Shown here piece by piece: positions 36,266-45,714 of a stretch of 64,000 nucleotides of DNA. The position numbers and the translations under genes were made by a program. Source of the DNA: Methanomassiliicoccaceae archaeon (GTDB lineage Archaea; Thermoplasmatota; Thermoplasmata; Methanomassiliicoccales; Methanomethylophilaceae); contig JAYFOZ010000005.1 of the NCBI GenBank assembly GCA_034928305.1, forward strand, positions 1-64,000, read 5' to 3'. The first letter of the stretch is position 1; every line of letters begins with the position of its first letter. Under the pieces are notes generated by a model. That model was not told where the DNA came from and searched no databases. It saw only the letters and a list, made by a program, of their open reading frames with translations.

Positions 36266-39200
36266 CTTAAGTCCTCCAGCTGAAGCCTCATAGCGACACC
36301 GAGCGACAGCAACTCGTCCATGAGAAGCTTGAACGCATAAGATGTCTGCACGAGGTGGATGTTTGTCGTGTTCTTACATACCGGGCAGTAAAGGTTCCCG
36401 AACCTGTTCATTATTGCAACATGACCGCACTTCGGGTTCCCGCAGACGTACTGCTGGGTTCCGTCGGACTGGTCGAGCAGACGGTCTTTGATGACCATCG
36501 CCGCTCCGTGGCCTATCAGACAGTCACGCTCCATCTCACCGAACCTGAGACCTCCCTGTCTGGAACGCCCCTCGGTGGGCTGACGCGTAAGGATCTGGAC
36601 CGGCCCTCTGGAACGTACGTGCAACTTTCCGCTGACCATGTGGTGCAGCTTCTCGTAGAAGATCACACCGGTGTAGATGTCCATCTGGATCATGTGGCCG
36701 GTTGTCCCGTCGTACATGACCTCTTTACCATCGTTCTTGAAACCGTTCCTGACCAGACCGTCACGTATCGACCCCTCGTTCTCTCCCGAGAACGCTGTTC
36801 CGTCGACGAGGCGGCCTTCCATGGACCCGACCCTCCCGGAGATCATTTCGAGCACGTGCCCGATGGTCATACGCGAAGGTATTCCGTGGGGGTTGACGAC
36901 CAGGTCCGGTGTCACTCCCTGGCAGGTGAAGGGCATGTCGCACTGGTCCACCAGTTTGCCTATGACTCCCTTCTGTCCGAACCTTGAGCAGAACTTGTCT
37001 CCGAGCTCCGGAATCCTCTGGTCCCTCACTTTTACGCGGACAAGCCTCGAACCGTTCTCCGATTCCGTCACCATGACGGAGTCGACGTATCCGGTCTCTC
37101 CCGGCCTGACGGTAACCGACGTCTCCCTCCTCTTCTGCGGGGTCAGGAAGTCCGTCTCCTCCTCGAGGAATCTGGGAGGGGACGTCTTTCCGACGAGCAC
37201 GTCGCTTCCGACGATCTCCGCCTCAGGATATATGAGCCCGTCTTCGCCCAACGAGGCGTAAGAAAGGTCCGTGCGTGCGCCCATCACGTCGGGGGACGGG
37301 ACCTCGAAGTGGTCCTCCTGTCCTCCTGGATAGCGGCGCTCCTCCGAGCGGTAAGACCTCAGGAACGTGGAACGCCCGAGGCCCCTCTGAATGGAGCTCT
37401 TGTTCATGACCAATGCATCTTCTATGTTATAGCCGTGGTACGAAAGTACGGCGATGCAGAAGTTCTGGCCGGCGGGCCTCTGGTTGTAACCGATGAACTT
37501 CATCGTCTCGGTCTGAACCATCGGCACCTGGGGGTAGTGCATCAGGTGGCTTCTTGTGTCGGGCCTTATGCGGTAATTCGCCGCAGGGATCCCCAGCGCC
37601 TGTTTGGCCATTCCCGCTCCCATGGTGATACGGGGTGCGGAATTGTGCTCCGGGTACGGGACCACTCCGGCCGCCACTCCCAGGATGACCATCGGGTCCA
37701 GTTCCATGTGGGTGTGCTCCTTGGTGATCCTGTTGGGAACGGAGAATTCTCCGCCGCACCATTTGCACTTCAGTATCTCGTCCCCATCGTTGCCGGGGTT
37801 CATCCAGTCGGCGTCCATCGGCGAAAGGGTATGGTTGCAGTGCTCGCATCTGTCCGGAACATCGTAGGGATAGACGAGGACCAGCAGGTCTTCCTCTTCC
37901 TCGGCGTCGATCCATTCCACGATACCTTCGCGGAACAGGTCGCTCCATTTGACTTTGCCCTCGCGGATGCTCTCGAGGTGTTTTCTGGTGATCGTGGTCC
38001 TGCCGTCCTTGAGGATCAGCAACGGGCGCCTGAGGCGCCCCTCGTCGCAGTTGATGACGACCTCGTCCATCTCCTCGTCGTAGCGGATGTTGATCTCATT
38101 GGACAATATGCCGACCCTTCTGCGTTCCCTTATCTGGGACACCAGGTCTCTGGGCGAGTCGTGCGTTCCCACGAGGTCTCCGTTTACGAAGACACGCGTG
38201 CCGTTGTCCTTGACGGTTCCGAGACCGAGGTCGCGGAGCGTCCATTTGACGTCCTGGCCGGGGAATCCCTCCGAAACATCGATTATCAGGGCGGCGTTCT
38301 TTACCAGACCGCAGTTCTGTCCTTCCGGGGTTTCGGACGGGCAGAGTCTCCCCCACTGCGTGGGGTGCAGGTCACGGGCCTCGAAGTGAGGCTGACTCCT
38401 GGTCAGGGAAGAGGTTATCCTCCTGAGGTGGGACATCGCCGAAAGGTTGGACGTCCTGTCGAGAAGCTGAGAAACTCCTGCACGTCCGCCGACCCAGTTT
38501 CCGGTGGCGAGGGCGTGTAGCAGCTTGTGGGTGAGCAGGTCGGGGCGGATCGACGAAGCGATGTTGAGCTCGTTCCTCTTCCTTCCCCAATTTCTCTCGA
38601 GCTGGTACTTAAGGTCCTTCATGAGGCTGCTGAAACTTGTCCTGAAGAGGTCCTCCATCAGGTCTCCGGAGAGCTTGAGCCTCTTGTTGGCGTAGTGGTC
38701 CTTGTCGTCCTCTTTCCTCTTGCCGAGCGAAAGTTCGAGGACCGAGCGTGCGATACGGCCTAGGTAGATGGCCTTCTTCATGCGGTCCTCGGACGTGTCT
38801 CCGAGGTGGGGCAGCAGCGAGTGGTCGAGAATGCTCTCGACCTTCTTGGTCCTGTACTCTTTGGCCTGTCCGGCTGCGAAGTTCCTCTCGAGGAACAGGA
38901 CCGCATCCTCGGTGGAGTGATAACCGTTCGGCGCGTACGTCTTTTTGTCGAGCGATGCCTCGATGTTGGCGTAAACGGTGTTGGTCATCGCGTCGTCGGA
39001 TACGATCGTTTCGAATATCTCCTGGTCGGACTCCATTCCCAGCGCTTTCATCAGTGCGATGAGCGGGATGGAGCTCGATGCGACGGGGACGGATACCATG
39101 AGCATCCCGTCCTTCTTCTTCTCCACAAGGGTCAGGGCACGGTATCCTTCCCTCTGCGAGAATACTTTCGCGGCCTCCATGGCGGCGCCGTACTTCTCGT

Positions 39201-39861
39201 TGTATTCGACCATGACCCTGTTGGGGGCCAGGTCTTCGAGCGTTATCAGGGCCCTCTCGGTCCCTCCTATGATGAAGTATCCTCCGGGCTCCTCGGGATC
39301 CTCCTTGTTCGTGATCAGCGCCTTGTGATAATCCTCTTCCGAGAGGTTGCGGTCAAGCCTGCGGCCTATAACATCCCTGTTGAGGTTGCATCCTTTGGAC
39401 TTGACCATCATCGGCATGTCTCCGACCCTGATCCATTTGTCGCCCTCGGGCATCGGTATTTCTTCCCCGTCCTCGAATACCTCGAAACGCACGTAAACGG
39501 GCGAGAGATAGTTGAGGTTCCTGAGCCTGGCCTCCATCGGCACCAGCTCATGGCTGTATCCGTTGGCCTCCGTGACCTTCGGGGGTTCGATGCGCACGGT
39601 GGGTTTGGATATCGGGTCTATGCCGCCCGCCTCTGTCCTGATCCTTCCGATGCGTATCTCGATGTTCCTTCCGCCGGTGCGTTCAGGGTCGAGCCTGATC
39701 GTTCCGCGGGCGGTATCGTCCGTCGGGACGCGGATGTCGTCGACGATCCTCTGCATCCTGCTGCTTGGATTGTCAGGTGTTGCCAGGAAGTCGTTGAACG
39801 ACGAGAGGTGATGGTTCACTATGTTGCGTTCTGTAAAATAAAGGTCTACGAGATCTCTCAT
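36262..39861 (-). CDS. rpoB: DNA-directed RNA polymerase subunit B (unsplit)
   Basis: A 1199-residue second-largest subunit, B'' and B' as a single chain. This fits Thermoplasmata; many methanogens have the split form. The C-terminal zinc ribbon [15 protein letters not shown] with CPVCKN, the hybrid-binding [17 protein letters not shown] and the active-centre region [18 protein letters not shown] are clear. A central [15 protein letters not shown] with CKWCGG may bind a further zinc. Four-base overlaps on both sides bind it into the operon. Confidence 0.97.
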   Translation of the reverse strand: MRDLVDLYFTERNIVNHHLSSFNDFLATPDNPSSRMQRIVDDIRVPTDDTARGTIRLDPERTGGRNIEIRIGRIRTEAGGIDPISKPTVRIEPPKVTEANGYSHELVPMEARLRNLNYLSPVYVRFEVFEDGEEIPMPEGDKWIRVGDMPMMVKSKGCNLNRDVIGRRLDRNLSEEDYHKALITNKEDPEEPGGYFIIGGTERALITLEDLAPNRVMVEYNEKYGAAMEAAKVFSQREGYRALTLVEKKKDGMLMVSVPVASSSIPLIALMKALGMESDQEIFETIVSDDAMTNTVYANIEASLDKKTYAPNGYHSTEDAVLFLERNFAAGQAKEYRTKKVESILDHSLLPHLGDTSEDRMKKAIYLGRIARSVLELSLGKRKEDDKDHYANKRLKLSGDLMEDLFRTSFSSLMKDLKYQLERNWGRKRNELNIASSIRPDLLTHKLLHALATGNWVGGRAGVSQLLDRTSNLSAMSHLRRITSSLTRSQPHFEARDLHPTQWGRLCPSETPEGQNCGLVKNAALIIDVSEGFPGQDVKWTLRDLGLGTVKDNGTRVFVNGDLVGTHDSPRDLVSQIRERRRVGILSNEINIRYDEEMDEVVINCDEGRLRRPLLILKDGRTTITRKHLESIREGKVKWSDLFREGIVEWIDAEEEEDLLVLVYPYDVPDRCEHCNHTLSPMDADWMNPGNDGDEILKCKWCGGEFSVPNRITKEHTHMELDPMVILGVAAGVVPYPEHNSAPRITMGAGMAKQALGIPAANYRIRPDTRSHLMHYPQVPMVQTETMKFIGYNQRPAGQNFCIAVLSYHGYNIEDALVMNKSSIQRGLGRSTFLRSYRSEERRYPGGQEDHFEVPSPDVMGARTDLSYASLGEDGLIYPEAEIVGSDVLVGKTSPPRFLEEETDFLTPQKRRETSVTVRPGETGYVDSVMVTESENGSRLVRVKVRDQRIPELGDKFCSRFGQKGVIGKLVDQCDMPFTCQGVTPDLVVNPHGIPSRMTIGHVLEMISGRVGSMEGRLVDGTAFSGENEGSIRDGLVRNGFKNDGKEVMYDGTTGHMIQMDIYTGVIFYEKLHHMVSGKLHVRSRGPVQILTRQPTEGRSRQGGLRFGEMERDCLIGHGAAMVIKDRLLDQSDGTQQYVCGNPKCGHVAIMNRFGNLYCPVCKNTTNIHLVQTSYAFKLLMDELLSLGVAMRLQLEDLR

Positions 39862-40130
39862 GCTTTTCCCCCCGTGATGAGTCTGTAGGCGACGAACTCC
39901 TCTGCTGTCTCACTTTTCCTTACTATTTTTACCACGCGGCCTTCGTCGATGGGGCCGTGTACGGATTCGAGCACCTTGATTCCGGCATCGCTCTTCTTGA
40001 TCTTCGGAAGCTGGTCGCGGGTCATTCCCATTTCAGTAAGAACCACATCCGCATCTTCCTCGGATAGAAGGTGATGTTCGGGCACTAATCTGTGCTCGAG
40101 GACGTTAAACGAGATATTGTTTGTTGCCAA
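39858..40130 (-). CDS. rpoH: DNA-directed RNA polymerase subunit H
   Basis: A subunit H/Rpb5 C-terminal domain of about 90 residues: [20 protein letters not shown], then PKIKKSDAG and a final [10 protein letters not shown]. The probable start is a TTG at 40130, preceded by AGGTGA at good spacing. A GTG at 40157 would lie close to or before the expected transcription start given a TATA-like TTTTAAAAC near 40175-40183. First gene of the rpo operon; its stop overlaps the rpoB start (ATGA). Confidence 0.9.
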   Translation of the reverse strand: MATNNISFNVLEHRLVPEHHLLSEEDADVVLTEMGMTRDQLPKIKKSDAGIKVLESVHGPIDEGRVVKIVRKSETAEEFVAYRLITGGKA

Positions 40131-40244
40131 AGTTTCACCTACCTGCTGCCCCGCCACGGGTTTGCGGGTAATATGTTTTAAAATCTGTGAAGTCCACTTT
40201 CCTCATACTTGATCCGCCGTTCGATCGCTCATGAAGTCCATCAG

Positions 40245-40318
40245 CGGGCCTGAAGGGATTCGAACCCTTGACCACCTGATTAAAAGTCAGATGCTCTACC
40301 TAGCTGAGCTACAGGCCC
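40245..40318 (-). tRNA. tRNA-Lys (anticodon TTT)
   Basis: The acceptor stem is GGGCCTG/CAGGCCC, the anticodon loop is CTTTTAA (anticodon TTT) and the T arm is AAGGGTTCGAATCCCTT. No CCA encoded. Upstream of rpoH on the same strand. Confidence 0.93.
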
Positions 40319-40493
40319 TTAGATAGCTTAAGCTTGTAATGTGTGCTGAACTCTTTCTTATATATAAGGTCTTGTTTTGAACCGATTATCGCCCTCTGGC
40401 GGAGACACTGTGCGGACGGCATTTCATGCCGCTTCGGGCGTTCTGCAAGGCCTCGGAACATATCATATAAAGGTATCCCAATCGGGAAACGAT

Positions 40494-42680
40494 ATGGTCG
40501 ACTCCCTCGAACTTAAGGTCGGAATGGCCCGCAGACAGTCGGAAACCGGCTACGGCAGGGCACGGATCGACTCGCCGTCCCGTTACGCGCTCGGCCTGGA
40601 GGTCGGCGACTCGGTGGAGATCTGCGGACGGAACTGCGTGGTCGCCAAAGTTTTCAAGGGGGACCCCGAGGACGAGGGAAGAGGGATCATCCGCATAGAC
40701 GGGCTTACCCGCACCAGCGCCGGGATCGGTGTCGACGACACCGTCACTGTCAGGAAGTGCGCCCCCGCGCCGGCGGAGAAGGTCACGCTGGCCCCAAACA
40801 TCCCGGAGGGGAAGAAGGCAAATTACGTGGAGGGCATAGAGGCCGTCTTCCTGAAGGACCTGACCGGAAGGCCGCTGGTCAAGGGGCTGGACATACTTCT
40901 GCCGAACGTGGCGTTGCTCGGCAACCGATCGACGTTCTCTGTGGTGGCGACGGTCCCCCAGGGACCGGTCGTGGTCGTTCCGGAGACGCTGATCGTCCTC
41001 AAGGACTCGCATGCCAGCGGCAGGAAGCTCCGGTGCGTCAACTACGACGACATCGGCGGACTGGACGGAGAGCTCAAGAGGATAAGGGAGCTCGTGGAGC
41101 TTCCTCTCAAGCACCCGGAGCTTTTCGAGAGGCTCGGAATCGCACCTCCGAGGGGCGTGCTGCTCTATGGTCCGTCGGGAACCGGAAAAACATTGATAGC
41201 CCAGGCCGTTGCGAGCGAGTCGGGAGCATCGTTCTACGCGGTGCAGGGCCCGGAGATCATGGGCAGCTATTACGGTCAGAGCGAGGAGCGCCTGCGCGAC
41301 ATATTCAAAGAAGCATCCGAAAATGCGCCCAGCATAGTGTTCCTGGACGAGATCGACTCCATAGCGCCCAGCAGGGACTCTGTCTCCGGCGAGGTCGAGA
41401 AAAGGGTCGTCGCCCAGTTGCTTACACTTATGGACGGGATGGGCGACCGGGAGGGCGTGATCGTGATCGGGGCCACCAACCGCGAGGATTCCATCGACCC
41501 GGCGCTAAGGAGGCCCGGGAGGTTCGACCGGGAAATCGAGATAGGCGTGCCGGGCAGATCCGCCAGAAAGGAGATTCTGGACGTCCACACGAGGAACATG
41601 CCTGTCGCCAGTGACGTAAAATCGGACGTGCTGGCGTCCATGACGCAGGGTTTCGTAGGTGCGGACCTGGCCTCCCTGTGCCGGGAGAGCGCGATGAAGT
41701 GCCTGAGCTCGCACATGGAAGAGCTGGACCTCGACAAGCCGATACCTCACAGCAAGCTCGCCGAGATGAAGGTTACGATGAAGGATTTCACGGATGCCCT
41801 GGCGGAAGTAGAGCCGAGCGGCATGAGGGAGGTCCTCGTCGAGATACCCAAGGTCACATGGGCGGACGTCGGCGGGCTGGACGCGATCAAGAAGGAGATC
41901 CGCGAGGTCTTCATGCCCAGCGAGGACGCCAAGGCGTTCGAGCGGCTGGGGATATGCCCGGGAAAGGGGCTCCTGCTGTACGGCCCTCCGGGCACAGGAA
42001 AAACGTTGATAGCCAAGGCCGTTGCGAACGAGTCCGGCGCGAACTTCATATCGGTCAGCGGGCCCGAGATGGCCAGCAAGTGGCTGGGAGAGACCGAGCG
42101 CGCGATCAGGCACGTTTTCAAGAGGGCGAAGCAGATGTCGCCCTGCATCATATTCTTCGACGAGCTGGATTCCATCGCGCCCCGGCGCGGGAACGGCGGG
42201 AACGGTTCCTGGGAGAGGGCCGTGGCACAGCTGCTCACGGCGATGGACGGCATAGAATCCATGGGGAACGTCATGGTTATGGCCGCCACGAACCGCCCGG
42301 ATATGATAGACCCGGCGCTTCTGAGGCCCGGAAGGTTCGACCGCCTGGTGCTCGTCGGGAAACCAGACCTCAAGAGCCGCCTGAGGATCCTCGAGATACA
42401 CACCGGGAAAATGCCTCTGGTCGACATAGACCTGATCGACGTTGCAACCGAGACCGACGGGTACGTGGGCGCGGACCTAGCCGCCCTGTGCAGGGAGGCG
42501 GGGCTCGCGGCTTACAGAGAGAACTCCGGGGCGGAGTTCGTCTGCAGGAAACATTTCACCGCCGCCATGAAGGTCGTAGGGCCGTCCGTGGGCCCGGAGA
42601 CTTTCAAAAATTACGAAAGCATCGGGAGCGAGATTAAAAAGCGCAAGGATGGATGGGACGGGGTGCCGTTCTACGGGTGA
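40494..42680 (+). CDS. cdc48: Cdc48/VAT-type AAA+ ATPase
   Basis: A 728-residue protein with an N-terminal double-psi barrel and beta-clam domain (MVDSLELKVGMARRQSETGYGRARI) and two AAA modules. The first P-loop is GPSGTGKT near residue 226 and the second GPPGTGKT near 498, with Walker B segments IVFLDEIDSIAP and IIFFDELDSIAP and second-region arginines (DPALRRPGRFDR and DPALLRPGRFDR). It unfolds substrates for degradation by the proteasome in archaea. The first P-loop has serine where most have proline. The ATG at 40494 matches the family start; upstream in-frame codons are probably leader. Confidence 0.95.
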   Translation: MVDSLELKVGMARRQSETGYGRARIDSPSRYALGLEVGDSVEICGRNCVVAKVFKGDPEDEGRGIIRIDGLTRTSAGIGVDDTVTVRKCAPAPAEKVTLAPNIPEGKKANYVEGIEAVFLKDLTGRPLVKGLDILLPNVALLGNRSTFSVVATVPQGPVVVVPETLIVLKDSHASGRKLRCVNYDDIGGLDGELKRIRELVELPLKHPELFERLGIAPPRGVLLYGPSGTGKTLIAQAVASESGASFYAVQGPEIMGSYYGQSEERLRDIFKEASENAPSIVFLDEIDSIAPSRDSVSGEVEKRVVAQLLTLMDGMGDREGVIVIGATNREDSIDPALRRPGRFDREIEIGVPGRSARKEILDVHTRNMPVASDVKSDVLASMTQGFVGADLASLCRESAMKCLSSHMEELDLDKPIPHSKLAEMKVTMKDFTDALAEVEPSGMREVLVEIPKVTWADVGGLDAIKKEIREVFMPSEDAKAFERLGICPGKGLLLYGPPGTGKTLIAKAVANESGANFISVSGPEMASKWLGETERAIRHVFKRAKQMSPCIIFFDELDSIAPRRGNGGNGSWERAVAQLLTAMDGIESMGNVMVMAATNRPDMIDPALLRPGRFDRLVLVGKPDLKSRLRILEIHTGKMPLVDIDLIDVATETDGYVGADLAALCREAGLAAYRENSGAEFVCRKHFTAAMKVVGPSVGPETFKNYESIGSEIKKRKDGWDGVPFYG

Positions 42681-42684
42681 TTAA

Positions 42685-42927
42685 ATGGTCAGTACCAAGT
42701 TCTTTTCAAGGGAGATCGTCGGCCTTACGGTCGAGACCGTCGCAGGGACGGCTGTAGGAATTTTAGACGACATCGTCATAGATACCGAAAACGGGCGCAT
42801 CAAGTACCTGCTGGTAAAGCCTGCCGGTGCGGTGATTAACGGCCCGGCGAAGGTGGACGAGGCGGGTCGGCTGGTGGTCGAGACCGACCGCCTGCGCATA
42901 GACGGCGGCAAAGTGATAATCAACTGA
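42685..42927 (+). CDS. PRC-barrel domain protein
   Basis: An 80-residue protein made of one PRC-barrel: REIVGLTVETVAGTAVGILDDIVID, then GRIKYLLVKPAG. Such short archaeal PRC-barrel proteins are common and of unknown role; the fold also occurs in RimM and photosynthetic reaction centre H. It begins 4 bases after cdc48 and overlaps the convergent elp3 by 8 bases. A second PRC-barrel gene is at 46981. Confidence 0.85.
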   Translation: MVSTKFFSREIVGLTVETVAGTAVGILDDIVIDTENGRIKYLLVKPAGAVINGPAKVDEAGRLVVETDRLRIDGGKVIIN

Positions 42928-44449
42928 TCCTCTTTACCATATAAGGGCGGTCCAGTTCGTAACCCATGGCCCTGTAGAAACCGCGGGCCCCGGGGCCGCA
43001 CGTGACCCTTACGACGGAGGCGCCCGCCGATGCGGCGACCTCCTCGGCCTTGGATATCAGATTTACGTCATACCCTCTGCGCTGCCATGACCCTGTGCCG
43101 GAGATCGGCGTGAAGCTCCCGGATATTTTCATATCCCTTATCGCTGCGGTTCCCGAACCGTCCGTCCTCAGACGCACATATCCTACGACCGAGTCCCTGA
43201 ACTCATAGCTGATAAAATGCTCTGTGCCGCCCGACGCCTCATACTCGACGGCCCTTAACTCGGCCTCCCCGGGGTCCTTCGGCTCTTCGCCGGTGTGCCC
43301 GACCTCGCGACAGCGCAGGCAGCGGCACTTCCTCCCCTGCTCGGCCATACGGTCCTGCACCAGCTGCCTCAGGTTGCTCTTCAGTATCCCGGCCGCTATT
43401 TCAGGTACGGGTATGTCCCTCTGTATCCTCTGGATACGTACATATTCTGGAACGATGGCCTTCATCTCCGCCAAAAGTGCGACGGCTTCCTCCGTACCGT
43501 ACGGCTCGTAACCTCCGTCCTTCCAAAGGTCGTAAAGCCGGGTGCCGGGGATGACCAGCGTGGTGTAGAACTTGAAGCCGTCCGGCCGAAAGTCCGGGTC
43601 GGAGAATATGCGCCTGAAGCACTCCATGTCCTTGCCCGGGTCCGACCCCGGCAGACCGGGCATGATATGGTATCCGACAGGAATGCCGGCCTCCTTGGAG
43701 GCGCGGGTGGACGCTATGATGTCCTCCACCGTGTGGCCGCGGTTAACGGCTCCCAGTATTTCGTCGTCGAGTATCTGAACGCCTATCTCGACCCTTGTCG
43801 CCCCAAGCCTCATGGCGTCCTGTGCCTCGGCGGGGCTGAAGGTATCGGGACGGGTTTCCACGGCCATTGCGACACAGCGGTGATCCGCATTCTCATTGAG
43901 GTCCTGGGCGGACACCAGGTCCGCGGAGTCTGTCCCGTTCATGGCGTCAAAGCACCTTTTGACAAACCACTCCTTGTATTCGGGGTCCCTGCACGTGAAC
44001 GTGCCGCCCATCACGATCAGGTCGATCTTGGATGCGTCGTGACCTATTACCTCCAGCTGGTGTATCCTGTCTGTTACCTGCATGTAGGGGTCGTAGAGGT
44101 TTCTGCCCGCGCGGCGGGCGGCCGGTTCTTTTCCGGTGTATGACTGCGGAGATCCGTTCTCTACTCCCCCGGGGCAGAACGTGCATTTGCCATGGGGGCA
44201 TGGGTGAGGCGATGCCATAACGGCGACGACCGCGGTGCCGCTGGCAGTACGCATCGGTTTTTTTATCAGCAACGGGAGAATGAGCTCCCTGTCATCATCG
44301 GCCACCTCGGCCAGTATCTCGGAGTTCGGCGGGACGTTCTTGAGGCCCAGCTCCCCGCACAGCTTTATCTTGCAGTCCTGCAGCTCGTCGCGGGTCGATA
44401 TATCTCCGCACTTGACCGCCTCTATCAGACGTTCGGCGATTTTTGACAT
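42920..44449 (-). CDS. elp3: tRNA uridine-34 carboxymethyl synthase Elp3
   Basis: A 509-residue Elp3 that adds the 5-carboxymethyl group to wobble uridine in tRNA. It joins a radical SAM domain (cluster cysteines in HPCPHGKCTFCPGG, Cys84, Cys89, Cys92; and VGYHIMPGLPGSDPGKD) to a C-terminal GNAT acetyl-CoA domain (YDVNLISKAEEVAASAGASVVRVTCGPG). A zinc segment, CRCLRCREVGH, lies between. The archaeal protein works alone without Elp1/2. It is preceded by an 83-residue gene and a regulator on the same strand. Confidence 0.96.
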   Translation of the reverse strand: MSKIAERLIEAVKCGDISTRDELQDCKIKLCGELGLKNVPPNSEILAEVADDDRELILPLLIKKPMRTASGTAVVAVMASPHPCPHGKCTFCPGGVENGSPQSYTGKEPAARRAGRNLYDPYMQVTDRIHQLEVIGHDASKIDLIVMGGTFTCRDPEYKEWFVKRCFDAMNGTDSADLVSAQDLNENADHRCVAMAVETRPDTFSPAEAQDAMRLGATRVEIGVQILDDEILGAVNRGHTVEDIIASTRASKEAGIPVGYHIMPGLPGSDPGKDMECFRRIFSDPDFRPDGFKFYTTLVIPGTRLYDLWKDGGYEPYGTEEAVALLAEMKAIVPEYVRIQRIQRDIPVPEIAAGILKSNLRQLVQDRMAEQGRKCRCLRCREVGHTGEEPKDPGEAELRAVEYEASGGTEHFISYEFRDSVVGYVRLRTDGSGTAAIRDMKISGSFTPISGTGSWQRRGYDVNLISKAEEVAASAGASVVRVTCGPGARGFYRAMGYELDRPYMVKRIS

Positions 44450-44452
44450 TTC

Positions 44453-44704
44453 TCATCCGTAGTAGATGTCGTTGGCCGCGTGCTGTTTCTCGTCGGGCGC
44501 CTGCTCGACCAGCGCCATGCATGCGATCGCCGCGGCGGGTATGTAGAATATCCTTCCCGACGAATCGATTACGACCGCTGTCTCCGAACCTATCATCGTG
44601 TATCCGCGGAAAGACCCGGTCACGCTGTCGCTCTCCTTACCATATCTTATTGTATAGACGGAGCCGGGGCGGAGCTCGTAGCTTCTGTCTTCCGCCACCT
44701 TCAT
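44453..44704 (-). CDS. Small beta-rich protein between regulator and elp3
   Basis: An 83-residue protein starting MKVAEDRSYELRPGSVYTIRYG. The first 60 residues are alternating strands (SVTGSFRGYTMIGSETAVVIDSSGRIFYIPAAAI), an Sm-like or SH3-like barrel pattern; the end (DEKQHAANDIYYG) is polar. The ATG at 44704 overlaps the regulator's stop, and its own stop is 3 bases before elp3, so it is firmly inside the operon. I do not recognise a named family. Confidence 0.7.
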   Translation of the reverse strand: MKVAEDRSYELRPGSVYTIRYGKESDSVTGSFRGYTMIGSETAVVIDSSGRIFYIPAAAIACMALVEQAPDEKQHAANDIYYG

Positions 44705-45156
44705 CCCTTCCTTTTTACGAAGAGGTCCTGGAGGTGGTCGACGGTGCACTTGTAGTTGTCCATCGCCATTTTCACATTGGCCTCGGTGAAGCTCCATGCC
44801 TTGCTCAGGTCCCCGTACCTTATGCGGTATCCCTTCCTTTTCTGGCCTTCGAACTCCGCGTCGACCCCTTCCAGGATGTCGAGCGATTTCAGCTTGTTGA
44901 TGTGCCTGTATATCGTGGGCCTGGTGGTCCCTAAGAGAAGTGAGAGCTCCTCGACCGTCCATGCTTTAGAGGTATTGCCCATGAAATAGTCCATGAACAT
45001 GCGGTACGGGACACTGTCCCTGAGGCCCGTGGCCGAGGTCTTGGGGTCGTACCCCTTGGGAATATATCCTATCTGTATCAGAAATGTCTCCGCCACGATG
45101 TCGACGTCCGGGACGGCGTTCATCGGCGTGTTGCTAACTACCTGGAGCTGGAACAA
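44701..45156 (-). CDS. Winged-helix transcriptional regulator upstream of elp3
   Basis: A protein of about 151 residues with a winged helix-turn-helix at residues about 60-115 (WTVEELSLLLGTTRPTIYRHINKLKSLDILEGV), then KRKGYRIRYGDLSKAWSFTEANV. The N-terminal 55 residues include AETFLIQIGYIPKGYDPKT. The probable start is a TTG at 45156 with GGTGG 6 bases before; an ATG at 45123 has no good ribosome site. A palindrome right before the gene suggests autoregulation. The target is likely its own operon with elp3. Confidence 0.75.
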   Translation of the reverse strand: MFQLQVVSNTPMNAVPDVDIVAETFLIQIGYIPKGYDPKTSATGLRDSVPYRMFMDYFMGNTSKAWTVEELSLLLGTTRPTIYRHINKLKSLDILEGVDAEFEGQKRKGYRIRYGDLSKAWSFTEANVKMAMDNYKCTVDHLQDLFVKRKG

Positions 45157-45160
45157 TTTG

Positions 45161-45189
45161 CCACCTTTCTGCGAGAATAGTAAAGGTGG
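45161..45189. promoter_or_regulatory. CCACCTTT-N13-AAAGGTGG inverted repeat, candidate autoregulatory operator
   Basis: Perfect 8-base arms at 45161-45168 and 45182-45189. The arm next to the gene contains the ribosome site GGTGG of the regulator; the other arm adjoins a TATA-like AATTAAAATA on the minus strand. Binding by the winged-helix product would block transcription start, and mRNA folding would hide the ribosome site. Confidence 0.55.
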
Positions 45190-45201
45190 TATTTTAATTT
45201 T

Positions 45202-45714
45202 TCAAAGAATGCTCTGCAGACGATCGATCGCACGAAGAATGCTGCCGGTTGGGATGACCCTGGAAACGGGAATTGTCAATATCTTTTCCACTGTGGGCGC
45301 CACTATCGGTGCACACACCACGGCCAGAGCGCCGTCGCGCTCCGCCCGCACCGCCGCGATGATCGCATCCTCGACCGTGTTAACGGGATATTCCCTTAGA
45401 GGGATCACCCTGCCGTTTAAATCCACCGTACCCGGAATCAGGTCCATGGACACATTTGACGCTATTATCGCGATGAAATGTTCGGCCGCGGGGTCCGCCA
45501 GTGTCCGAACGGCTTTCACAATCTCCCTCACGGTGCGTATGTTGGGCTCGCGCTTCTCTTCCAGTATCTTGTACATTGTGGACGGCGAAAGACCCGACGC
45601 GGCGCAGAACTCGCTCAATGTCATATCGAGCTCGTCCTCGAGCACGGAGCGCAGGGCCTTCTGGAATTCGCCCTCCTCTCTGAGCATTCCTGCGATCAGG
45701 TCGTCCACCGTCAT
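45202..45714 (-). CDS. Helix-turn-helix (XRE-type) regulator with C-terminal sensor-like domain
   Basis: A 170-residue protein. Residues about 30-65 form an XRE-type helix-turn-helix (MTLSEFCAASGLSPSTMYKILEEKREPNIRTVREIV). The C-terminal half has alternating strands and helices with VNTVEDAIIAAVRAERDGALAVVCAPIVAPTVEKI, reminiscent of a PrpR-like or Rossmann-type small-molecule sensor found in archaeal regulators. The ATG at 45714 overlaps the trxB stop by 4 bases. Co-transcription with trxB/trxA suggests a redox or metabolic signal, not shown. Confidence 0.78.
   Translation of the reverse strand: MTVDDLIAGMLREEGEFQKALRSVLEDELDMTLSEFCAASGLSPSTMYKILEEKREPNIRTVREIVKAVRTLADPAAEHFIAIIASNVSMDLIPGTVDLNGRVIPLREYPVNTVEDAIIAAVRAERDGALAVVCAPIVAPTVEKILTIPVSRVIPTGSILRAIDRLQSIL

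Noticed and set aside
37309-38520. Open frame of about 400 codons on the strand opposite rpoB
   Set aside because: Lies entirely inside rpoB, lacks any family similarity and arises from GC-rich codon bias of the real gene; same for 38806-39888.
44705-44962. N-terminal extension of the 83-residue protein
   Set aside because: The extension is the regulator gene in another frame; the ATG at 44704 with ATGA overlap is the natural start.
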